Program-made: the position numbers and the translations under genes
In this document: piece by piece, positions 45,626 through 53,174 of the stretch
Numbering within the stretch: the stretch's first letter is position 1
How the letters are laid out: every line of letters starts with the position of its first letter
Origin: Paraburkholderia acidicola
Lineage (GTDB): Bacteria; Pseudomonadota; Gammaproteobacteria; Burkholderiales; Burkholderiaceae
Assembly: GCF_002362315.1 (NCBI RefSeq)
Contig: NZ_MTZV01000003.1
Coordinates: 124,001-188,000, forward strand
Direction of reading: 5' to 3'
Length of the DNA stretch: 64,000 bases
Notes under the pieces: model-generated
Told to the model about the DNA's origin: nothing
The model's database searches: none
What the model saw: the letters and a program-made list of their open reading frames with translations, nothing else

Positions 45626-46899
45626 ACGCGCCGCTGCTGCACGGCGCCGCCGCCTCGGCGCCTGACCCAACGGCGTTGCAGGTGGCAACGCCAGTCGCCC
45701 TCGCTGCCGTCGAATCCGAACCGGCCTGGCGCGCGGCTGCGCAACGCGTGGCCACAGTGGCCGCACAACACGCCGATGCGGTCGATCGTGAAGCACGCTT
45801 TCCGGTCGAAGCATTCGACGCGCTGCGTCGCGAGCGTTTGTTGTCCGCGTTCGTGCCGGTTGAAGCAGGCGGTGCCGGACTATCGCTTGCCGATATCGCC
45901 GCGATCTGCGAAACGCTGGCCCAGGCCTGCGCGTCGACGGCCATGGTGTATGCGATGCACCAGATCCAGGTCGCGTGTATCGAGGCCCATGGCAGCGATT
46001 CAGTGTGGCAACGCGCGCTGCTTGCGCAGCTGGTCGAGCATCAGTGGCTGCTCGCATCGGCGACTTCCGAGGAAACCATCGGCGGCAATATGCGCACCAG
46101 TGCGTGTGCGGTCGAAATCGACGCGGGCCGTTTTCGCATCGAGAAGCTCGCACCGACCATCTCCTACGGCGCGCACGCGGACGGCATTCTCGTTACGGCG
46201 CGTCGCACAGCGGAATCGCCCGCTGCGGACCAGGTGCTGATCGTCGCGCTACGCGCCGACACGCAACTGGAGCGGCGCGGCGGCTGGGATTCGATGGGCA
46301 TGCGCGGCACCTGCAGCGAAGGCTTTCGCCTCGTCGCGAGCGGTGCGGTCGAACAGATTCTGTCCGTACCGTTCGCCGATATCGCCGACCAGACCATGCT
46401 GCCCGTGTCGCACACGCTGTGGGCGGCGGTCTGGACCGGCATCGCCAGCGACGCCGTGAATCGCGCGAAGGCATTCTTTCGCGCGCAGGCACGCGGGAAA
46501 CCTGGCGCCGTGCCGCCCTCGGGCCGGCGACTCGCCGAAGCAGTCGGATTGCTGCAGATGATGCAGGCGCGTCTGTCGGTGTCGCTCGACGCTGCGCGTG
46601 CCGCCCATCAGGCGAGACACGGCGGCAACCGCGCCGACGCACCGCTGTCTGCCCTGCTCGGCTTTGCATCCGATATGAACACGCTGAAAACCAGCATTTC
46701 GTCGACGGCGCTGCAGGTCGTGCAGGAAGTGCTGATGATCTGCGGCATGGCGGGTTACAAGAACGGGTCGGAGTACAGCGTCGGGCGCCACCTGCGCGAC
46801 CTGTACTCGGCGCCGCTGATGATCAACAACGACCGCATTGCACAGAACACGGCGAGCCTGCTGCTGGCGCAGCGTCCGACCGCTTCGGGGAGAGCCTGA
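45622..46899 (+). CDS. Acyl-CoA-dehydrogenase-fold flavoprotein, probably acting on the carrier protein
   Basis: This 425-residue protein has the three acyl-CoA dehydrogenase domains: helical start (FPVEAFDALRRERLLSAFVP, LAQACASTAMVYAMHQIQ), beta domain (SATSEETIGGNMRTS, WDSMGMRGTCSEGF) and a C-terminal helical domain (MICGMAGYKNGSEYSVGRHL, RDLYSAPLMINNDRIAQN). The catalytic IYEGT motif of true dehydrogenases is replaced by MINND. It might oxidise an aminoacyl thioester, as prolyl-carrier-protein dehydrogenases do, or act as a flavin-dependent hydroxylase like DszC. The start overlaps the carrier-protein stop by 4 bp (ATGA). Confidence 0.85.
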   Translation: MNAPLLHGAAASAPDPTALQVATPVALAAVESEPAWRAAAQRVATVAAQHADAVDREARFPVEAFDALRRERLLSAFVPVEAGGAGLSLADIAAICETLAQACASTAMVYAMHQIQVACIEAHGSDSVWQRALLAQLVEHQWLLASATSEETIGGNMRTSACAVEIDAGRFRIEKLAPTISYGAHADGILVTARRTAESPAADQVLIVALRADTQLERRGGWDSMGMRGTCSEGFRLVASGAVEQILSVPFADIADQTMLPVSHTLWAAVWTGIASDAVNRAKAFFRAQARGKPGAVPPSGRRLAEAVGLLQMMQARLSVSLDAARAAHQARHGGNRADAPLSALLGFASDMNTLKTSISSTALQVVQEVLMICGMAGYKNGSEYSVGRHLRDLYSAPLMINNDRIAQNTASLLLAQRPTASGRA

Positions 46900-46900
46900 G

Positions 46901-47947
46901 ATGAACACGATGACCGACATGGCCGCACTCGCGGCCGTTCCCGACGGGGACACCGCTGCCCCGACCTTTCGCGACGCACTACTCGCCCAGGGCCTGCTGA
47001 TCGATACCGGCGAAAACGGCCTGTACGGACGCAGCCAGGTATTCGAAGACGTCGTCGACCGCCTGAACGTCGCGATCACGCATCTCGGCGCCGACCAGAC
47101 GCCTGAGGTGCTGCGCTTTCCACCGGCGATGCGTCGCACCGATTTCGAAGACAGCGAGTACCTGAAGAGCTTCCCCAACCTCGCGGGGACGATTCATTCG
47201 TTCTGCGGCAACGACATGGGGCACCAGCGGCTGCTGCGCTGCCTCGACGATGCAATCGCGGAACGCGACGACGACCGCAGCGACGAATGGATGGCCCAGC
47301 AGAAGCCGACGCGCGTCGTGCTGACACCCGCCGCGTGCTATCCGATCTACCCGGTGATGGCGCGACGCGGACCGCTACCCGCCGACGGCCGCACGATCGA
47401 TGTGCTGTCGTACTGCTTCCGCCACGAACCGTCGCTCGATCCCGCTCGCATGCAGATGTTCCGCCAGCGCGAATACGTGCGCCTCGGCACACCCGACCAG
47501 GTGATGGCGTTCCGCGAGATGTGGATCGAGCGCGGTTCGCTGCTCGTCACACTGCTCGACCTGCCGGTCGACGTCGATCTGGCCAACGATCCGTTCTTCG
47601 GCCGCGGCGGCAAGATCATCGCCGACAGCCAGCGCGCCCAGGCGCTCAAGTTCGAACTGCTGATCCCCGTTGCGAATGCGGACAGCAAGACCGCCTGCCT
47701 GTCGTTCAACTATCACATGGACCACTTCGGCGCGATCTGGAAGATCGAATGTGCGGATGGCTCGGTGGCGCACACGGGCTGCGTCGGCTTCGGCATGGAG
47801 CGCATCACGCTCGCGTTGTTCCGGCATCACGGGCTCGATGTCAACGCATGGCCCGACGATGTGCGTGCGCTGCTGTGGGGCGATACGTATGCACGTGTTG
47901 CCGAAGGGCTTGCGCAGCAGGCACGCGGACGCGGAGCCGCGCGATGA
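46901..47947 (+). CDS. Amino acid:[carrier protein] ligase (class II aminoacyl-tRNA synthetase-like)
   Basis: This 348-residue protein is a class II synthetase catalytic core without the N-terminal tRNA-binding arm of seryl-tRNA synthetase. Motif 2 is YCFRHEPSLDPARMQMFRQR followed by EYVRLG, and motif 3 is CVGFGMERITLAL. Cys146, Glu191 and Cys294 occupy the spacing of the Cys-Glu-Cys zinc site known in this ligase family. Members from Bradyrhizobium and Agrobacterium activate Gly or Ala with ATP and load the phosphopantetheine of a small carrier protein. The ATG at 46901 has a GGGGAGAG site. The next gene overlaps by 4 bp. Confidence 0.92.
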   Translation: MNTMTDMAALAAVPDGDTAAPTFRDALLAQGLLIDTGENGLYGRSQVFEDVVDRLNVAITHLGADQTPEVLRFPPAMRRTDFEDSEYLKSFPNLAGTIHSFCGNDMGHQRLLRCLDDAIAERDDDRSDEWMAQQKPTRVVLTPAACYPIYPVMARRGPLPADGRTIDVLSYCFRHEPSLDPARMQMFRQREYVRLGTPDQVMAFREMWIERGSLLVTLLDLPVDVDLANDPFFGRGGKIIADSQRAQALKFELLIPVANADSKTACLSFNYHMDHFGAIWKIECADGSVAHTGCVGFGMERITLALFRHHGLDVNAWPDDVRALLWGDTYARVAEGLAQQARGRGAAR

Positions 47948-49035
47948 ACCCGCCGCTCACGACTGTCTGGAACGGCGAAGCGGAGTCGGCGCCGATTATC
48001 GGTTCATCTGGTGCGGCTGGCGGCCATACGGCGGGTGTCGCGGGGCTCGTCATGCCGCTCGTGCCGCCAATGCCCACGCAGCCGCGCCAGCACGCACCGC
48101 ACGCGCTCCACCAGGGCGATCGCGTCTGGCAGGAAACCAACTGCTACGTCGATCTGTGGATCGAACTGCTGCACGGCTTCGGGCTCGATCCGCGCGCGGC
48201 ATTCGCTTTTACCGTGACGCAGGACTTCGAAGGCGATCAGTTCACGTTCTTCAAATTTCCGCTCGAAGACCTCGACCGGTTGTACGGCACCCAGGTGCAG
48301 GAACTCGCCATCTACGACTCGCTCGAAGACCGCGTGCTCGCGCAGACGCAGCGCAACCACACGGTGCTCGTCGAAGTCGATGGCTACTATCTGCCGAATA
48401 CGCGTGCGACGTCGTACCGGCGCGAACATCCGAAGACGACGATCGGCGTCGATTTCATCGACCCGGACGCGCGCCGGCTCGGCTATTTCCACAATACCGG
48501 CTATCACCGCCTCGATGGCGAGGACTACGACGGCGTGTTTCGCAAGCTGCCGCAGTTCGCGCATCAGCCGGATCTGCTGTTCCCGTATGTCGAGTTCGCA
48601 AAACAGGCAAGACCGGCGCTGGAAGGTACCGCGCTCGCGGATGCATCGGCGGAGTTGCTGTGTGCGCATCTCGCGCGCCGGCCGCTGCGCAATCCGGTCA
48701 CACAGTGGCGCGCCGCGTTTCCCGCGCATCTCGACAGGCTGCTGGCGCGCGGTGAAGCGTACTTTCATCCGTACTCGTTCAATCTGATGCGGCAGCTCGG
48801 GGCGAACTTCGAGTTTCTGTCGAAGTATCTGTTGTGGCTCAATGCGCAGGGCTTCAATATCCCCGCCTCGATTCCGGCGGCCGCGCAGACGATCGCCTCC
48901 GAGGCGATGGTGATGCAGTTCCGTCTCGTACGCGCGATTGCGCGCGGCCGGCGCGATCGGTGCGACGATTGCTTCGACGTGCTCGAAGCGGCCTACGACG
49001 ACACGATCACGCCGCTTGCCGCGCTGGTGCTGTGA
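47944..49035 (+). CDS. DUF1839 protein, candidate aminoacyl transferase
   Basis: This 363-residue protein has a variable N-terminal segment (1-55) and a conserved core: WQETNCYVDLWIELLHGFGL (Cys67), DFEGDQFTFFKFPLEDL, VLVEVDGYYLPNTR, SYRREHPKTTIGVDFID (His162, Asp170/173) and GYFHNTGYHRL. The order Cys, VDxYYLP, H, D resembles the papain-like BtrH acyltransferase, which moves an acyl group from a carrier protein to an aminoglycoside. DUF1839 genes commonly accompany the ligase and carrier protein. I infer an aminoacyl transfer role. The ATG overlaps the ligase stop by 4 bp. Confidence 0.85.
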   Translation: MNPPLTTVWNGEAESAPIIGSSGAAGGHTAGVAGLVMPLVPPMPTQPRQHAPHALHQGDRVWQETNCYVDLWIELLHGFGLDPRAAFAFTVTQDFEGDQFTFFKFPLEDLDRLYGTQVQELAIYDSLEDRVLAQTQRNHTVLVEVDGYYLPNTRATSYRREHPKTTIGVDFIDPDARRLGYFHNTGYHRLDGEDYDGVFRKLPQFAHQPDLLFPYVEFAKQARPALEGTALADASAELLCAHLARRPLRNPVTQWRAAFPAHLDRLLARGEAYFHPYSFNLMRQLGANFEFLSKYLLWLNAQGFNIPASIPAAAQTIASEAMVMQFRLVRAIARGRRDRCDDCFDVLEAAYDDTITPLAALVL

Positions 49036-51740
49036 CTGCACGGGTGTCTGGGGTTGACGGGGCGGGCGTCGGTGCGATTGCCGGCGCAACTGCCACGGTA
49101 ACCGCCGATGTGATTGCGGATGCGACTGCCGACGTGATTGCCGGCGCAACTGCCGCGGTAACCGCCGATGTGATTGCAGATGCCGCTGTCGGTGTGCTTG
49201 CCTGGATCACGACGAATGCGACCGCAGTCGCCAACGCGATGCCGACAGCAGCGCGTGCGGAGCGTACAGACGCTGCGTTGAACCCCTTCTGGCCGCTGCG
49301 CCTCGACGAAGGCTGGCAATGCCTGAGCACGCCAGCCGGAGCCTATGCTTCGCCGACACAATGGCCGAAGAGCGGCTGGCTCGATGCGATCGTCCCAGGT
49401 ACCGTCGCAGCGGCATGGCGCGCGGCCGGCCGGCTCGATCCCGACCGCCCGCCGCCGTTCGCGTTCGACGACCACTGGTATCGCCTGCAGCTCACCGGCG
49501 ACGGCCCGCGGCGTTTACGGCTGCATGGCCTCGCAACGCTCGCGGAAGTGTGGCTCGATGGCGAAAAGCGCCTCGAATCGGACTCGATGTTCATCGCGCA
49601 CGATCTCGACATCGAGCTGCACGGAACCGTCACGCTCGCGCTCTGCTTCCGTTCACTCGCGCCTGCGCTCGCGGCGCGCCGCACGCGTGCACGCTGGCGA
49701 CCACGTCTGGCATCGCCCGCGACGTTGCGCAACGTCCGCACGACGCTGCTCGGCCATATGCCCGGCTGGTGCCCGCCACTGCAGGCGGTCGGCCCGTGGC
49801 GGCCCGTCGAACTGCTCGGCGGTACGCCCAGCGCTTTCGATGCCGTCGATCTACGTACCGAAGTCGACGGCGACGACGGCCTCGTACATCTGACGTTGAC
49901 GTTCGTGCAACCGCAGGACGACACCCACCCAGCGTCGCTCGCCTGCAGCGACGCACGCGCACCGCTCGCATGGCGCGACGCGCGAACGCTCACCGGCACC
50001 CTGCGCGTGCCGCACGCGCCGCGCTGGTGGCCGCATACGCATGGCACACCGGCTCTACACGCGGTCACACTCGAACTCGACGGCAGCGCCTGCGAACTGG
50101 GCCGGGTTGGTTTCCGCACACTGGAAGTCAATCACGGCGGCGACGGCGCCGGTTTTGCGTTGCGCATCAACGGCACGCCCGTATTCTGCCGCGGTGCGTG
50201 CTGGACGAGCGCCGACCTCGCGACACTAGCGGGCACGGAAACACAACTGACACATGCCTTCGCACTGGCGCGCGATGCGGGCATGAACATGCTGCGTATC
50301 GGTGGCACGATGGTCTACGAGTCCGACGCGTTCTACGCGCTCGCCGATACCTACGGCATCCTCGTCTGGCAGGACTTCGCGTTCGCCAATTTCGACTATC
50401 CGACCGATGCGGATTTCATCACCTCGATCACGCGCGAGGCCACACAGTTTCTTGCCCGCACACGCCGCTTCGCATCGCTTGCGGTGCTTTGCGGCGGCAG
50501 CGAGATCGAGCAGCAGGCAGCGATGTTCGGTCTGCCGCCGGCGCTGCGAACCCAGCCGTGGTTCACCGAGCAGCTGCCCGCCATCGTCGCCGGAGAGCGG
50601 CCCGATGTGCCCTATGTCGCGCATTCCCCGAGCGGCGGCATCTGGCCGTTCTCGACGCGCACCGGCATCACGCACTACTACGGCGTCGGGGCTTATCAGC
50701 GCCCGCTTGAAGACGTACGGCGCGCGAATGTGCGCTTCGCGGCGGAGTGCCTCGCGTTCGCCAACGTCCCCGACGATGCGACGCTGCACGATGCAACCGG
50801 CACGATTCACGTTCACGATCCGCGCTGGAAAGCGGCCGTGCCGCGCGATCCTGGCGCGGGCTGGGATTTCGACGACGTCCGCGATTACTACCTGCGCACG
50901 CTCTACGGTGTCGATCCGGCGCAGTTGCGCTATGCGGATCCATCACGTTATCTGGATCTGTCGCGTGCGGTCGTAGCCGAACTCATGACAGACACCTTCG
51001 CCGAATGGCGCAGCACGCATTCGTCGTGTGGCGGTGCGCTGGTCTGGCAGTTTCAGGACCTGCGAGCCGGGGCCGGCTGGGGCCTCGTGGATGCGCTGGG
51101 GCGGCCCAAAAGCGCGTGGCACGCGCTCGCTGCCGTACTAAAGCCTGTCCAGGTAGTGATCACCGACGAGGGCCTCAACGGCCTTGATCTGCACGTCATC
51201 AACGACACTGCGAAAACGTTGCACGGACAACTGGATCTGGTCTGCCTGCGCGACGGTGCGGTACAGGTCGCATCAGGCAGTTGCGCAGTAGAACTGGCAC
51301 CCCACAGCCGACAACGCATCGAAGCCGCGACCTGCGTCGGACAGTTCTTCGACTTCACCTATGCGTATCGCTTCGGCCCGCGCGCGCACGATGTCACTAT
51401 CGTGACGCTGCGCGACGCGAACACCGGCGAGGTCTGGTCCGAAGCGTTTCATCTGCCCGACCGGCAGGTCCACGAGCGTCACGATCTGGGCCTGACAGCA
51501 CGTCCCGAACGCACTGTGTCGGGCTGGCAACTGATCGTCGAAGCACGCCGTTTCTCGCGTTTCGTGCACATTGCCGATCAGAACTATCGCGCGATGCGAG
51601 ACTGGTTTCATCTCGCTCCGCATCGGCCGCTCGCCATTCCCCTCATCGCGCGCGATCCGCTGAACGCGAACGATACAACTCCGGCACCTGAAGGCGAAGT
51701 GCGCGCGATCAATGCGCACGCAACTATTTTCTATCGCTGA
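49032..51740 (+). CDS. Glycoside hydrolase family 2 (beta-mannosidase-like) protein
   Basis: This protein (902 residues from GTG 49032) has the GH2 layout: jelly-roll domain (LRLHGLATLAEVWLDGEKRL), immunoglobulin-like domain, and TIM barrel starting at FCRGACWTS. Expected catalytic residues are Glu491 in VLCGGSEIEQQ (acid/base) and Glu572 in RFAAECLAFANVP (nucleophile); both motifs are altered from WGNNE and SEFG. No signal peptide is seen. The GTG overlaps the DUF1839 stop (GTGA), and the first 70 residues are an Ala/Val repeat tract. An ATG at 49239 would give 833 residues, the usual family length, and remains a serious alternative. Confidence 0.83.
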   Translation: MTARVSGVDGAGVGAIAGATATVTADVIADATADVIAGATAAVTADVIADAAVGVLAWITTNATAVANAMPTAARAERTDAALNPFWPLRLDEGWQCLSTPAGAYASPTQWPKSGWLDAIVPGTVAAAWRAAGRLDPDRPPPFAFDDHWYRLQLTGDGPRRLRLHGLATLAEVWLDGEKRLESDSMFIAHDLDIELHGTVTLALCFRSLAPALAARRTRARWRPRLASPATLRNVRTTLLGHMPGWCPPLQAVGPWRPVELLGGTPSAFDAVDLRTEVDGDDGLVHLTLTFVQPQDDTHPASLACSDARAPLAWRDARTLTGTLRVPHAPRWWPHTHGTPALHAVTLELDGSACELGRVGFRTLEVNHGGDGAGFALRINGTPVFCRGACWTSADLATLAGTETQLTHAFALARDAGMNMLRIGGTMVYESDAFYALADTYGILVWQDFAFANFDYPTDADFITSITREATQFLARTRRFASLAVLCGGSEIEQQAAMFGLPPALRTQPWFTEQLPAIVAGERPDVPYVAHSPSGGIWPFSTRTGITHYYGVGAYQRPLEDVRRANVRFAAECLAFANVPDDATLHDATGTIHVHDPRWKAAVPRDPGAGWDFDDVRDYYLRTLYGVDPAQLRYADPSRYLDLSRAVVAELMTDTFAEWRSTHSSCGGALVWQFQDLRAGAGWGLVDALGRPKSAWHALAAVLKPVQVVITDEGLNGLDLHVINDTAKTLHGQLDLVCLRDGAVQVASGSCAVELAPHSRQRIEAATCVGQFFDFTYAYRFGPRAHDVTIVTLRDANTGEVWSEAFHLPDRQVHERHDLGLTARPERTVSGWQLIVEARRFSRFVHIADQNYRAMRDWFHLAPHRPLAIPLIARDPLNANDTTPAPEGEVRAINAHATIFYR
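49075..49200 (+). repeat. Two 60-bp tandem repeats at the GH2 gene start
   Basis: Positions 49075-49134 and 49135-49194 are near-identical 60-bp units containing GATTGCCGGCGCAACTGCC and GTAACCGCCGATGTGATTGC. Each is made of two related 30-bp parts. The unit keeps the reading frame and would encode ATVTADVIADATADVIAG-type Ala/Val/Asp repeats. Copy number may vary by slippage between strains. It may be a flexible linker, or untranslated if the GH2 gene starts at 49239. Confidence 0.8.
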
Positions 51741-52352
51741 CCCACGCCGCTGCATTCCGTTACCTCCCACTGTTCTTCGCAATATGCGTAGAGGTCCGCG
51801 CCGTGGGGCTCGCACGCGTGCGCACACATGTCGTCATGCCGCGTCGAACATCTCGCGCGCGCTTCGCAAAATGCCTTCTGTTCGACAACACACGCAGACC
51901 GTTGAACACATCTGAATCATTTCCGCGTTATCGACGCAGCATTGCCAGGCCAGTCTGCGAAGGTGCTTCAAACGTCAACTGCCATCTGGAATGCATCGTG
52001 TTAAACGGTCCTTATCCAATCCGATCAAGGACTTGCATCGAAGAAAAAAACGCTTTTCGGGTGCCGCGCGAATCCTGACCTGTTGTACAGATTTGAAACA
52101 AAAACGCACGATTTGCCGCGTATCGAAACATCGGATCTTTCGCTGCACCGCACCAGTATTGACTTCCAGCCCCTTTGGCACAGTCCTCGCTATGTGGTCT
52201 TCCGCGACATAAACGCAAAGACATACAAACAGAGCAATACGAGGCCGGTACTGCAATCCATCGCCGCTTGCCAGGCGGCATATGCAAACGGATGCGGTAA
52301 CCGGGGGTTAGGAACGGAGCCGTTCAAAGGCGGCTCTTTGCGAGGACCGATC
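51741..52352. other. Long non-coding region before the regulator gene
   Basis: I see no supported gene in these 612 bp. GC content falls from about 51900 onward, including an A-run (GAAGAAAAAAACG near 52039). The region holds a sigma-54-like element (listed separately). It separates the aminoacyl cassette from the export/regulator block, so it probably carries the promoter and a long leader (about 150 bases) for the downstream genes. Confidence 0.6.
52176..52191 (+). promoter_or_regulatory. Candidate sigma-54 (-24/-12) promoter
   Basis: TGGCAC-N5-TCGCT matches the -24/-12 consensus TGGCAC-N5-TTGCT except for one base in the -12 element. It lies 162 bp before the ATG of the Crp/Fnr-type gene, in a non-coding, lower-GC stretch. 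No enhancer site could be identified. Chance matches of this quality are possible. Confidence 0.45.
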
Positions 52353-53087
52353 ATGTTGATGCTTCAATCAGACCTGCACGGCAATCATTTGCTAGGTGCA
52401 CTGCCTTCGTATGAGTGGCAGGCACTGGCCCCCCACCTGGAACTGGTTCATCTGCGTACCGAACAGCTGCTCTGCGATTCGGGACAACGCATCCACCACG
52501 TCTACTTCCCCACCACCGCCATCATCTCGATGCTGTCGACGATGGAAGACGGCGGCTCCGTCGAGATCGCCGCAGTCGGCCGAGAAGGCATGACGGGCGT
52601 GCCGGTATTGACCGGCGGCGAAACCATGCCGAACCGCGTGCAGGTGCAATGCTCGGGCTTCGCGTACCGGATGAGCGCCCAGGTGCTCAAGCAGCAGTTC
52701 GCCAGCTCCGATTTCCTGCGTCGTCTGATGCTGCTCTACATGCACGCCCTGCTCACCCAGGTCGCACAAACTGCCGCATGCAACCGCCATCACTCGCTGA
52801 ACAAGCAACTGTGCCGGTGGCTGCTGATCGAGATCGACCGTGTCGCGTCGAACGAATTGACAGTCACGCAGCAACTGATCGCCGACATGCTCGGCGTGCG
52901 TCGCGAAGGCATCACCGAAGCGGCCGGCAAGCTCCACGACGAAGGCCTGATCCATCACAGCCGCGGTCACATCAAGGTGCTCGATCGCAAGGGTCTCGAA
53001 GCGCGTGCGTGCGAATGCTACGGGCTCGTGAAGCGCGAGTTCGACCGGTTGCTGCCGCGTTTGCACCAGTCGGAAACGGTGAACTGA
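52353..53087 (+). CDS. Crp/Fnr-family transcriptional regulator
   Basis: This 244-residue regulator has a cyclic-nucleotide-binding-like beta-barrel (LCDSGQRIHHVYFPTTAIIS, VEIAAVGREGMTGVPVLTGG) and a C-terminal winged helix (TVTQQLIADMLGVRREGITE, HDEGLIHHSRGHIKVLDRKG). The cAMP-contact residues of Crp are not conserved and there is no Fnr iron-sulfur Cys set, so the ligand is unknown. Its position directly before the export genes suggests it controls them. The ATG at 52353 has GAGGA upstream; the open frame continues to 52083 without family similarity. Confidence 0.88.
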   Translation: MLMLQSDLHGNHLLGALPSYEWQALAPHLELVHLRTEQLLCDSGQRIHHVYFPTTAIISMLSTMEDGGSVEIAAVGREGMTGVPVLTGGETMPNRVQVQCSGFAYRMSAQVLKQQFASSDFLRRLMLLYMHALLTQVAQTAACNRHHSLNKQLCRWLLIEIDRVASNELTVTQQLIADMLGVRREGITEAAGKLHDEGLIHHSRGHIKVLDRKGLEARACECYGLVKREFDRLLPRLHQSETVN

Positions 53088-53174
53088 ACCGCGGTGAACT
53101 AAACAGCGCTGTGCCGCGGACACCTCCGCGGGCATCCCGACCGCTGCCACGGTAACCCAACGTAGAGACCCATC

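Noticed and set aside
47287..47943. N-terminal extension of the DUF1839 frame
   Set aside because: It runs through the ligase gene in another frame and is Arg-rich. The ATG at 47944 with ATGA overlap fits the rest of the cassette.
49075..49200. CRISPR-like repeats
   Set aside because: The repeats are directly adjacent 60-bp units without unique spacers and keep a reading frame, so they are simple tandem repeats.
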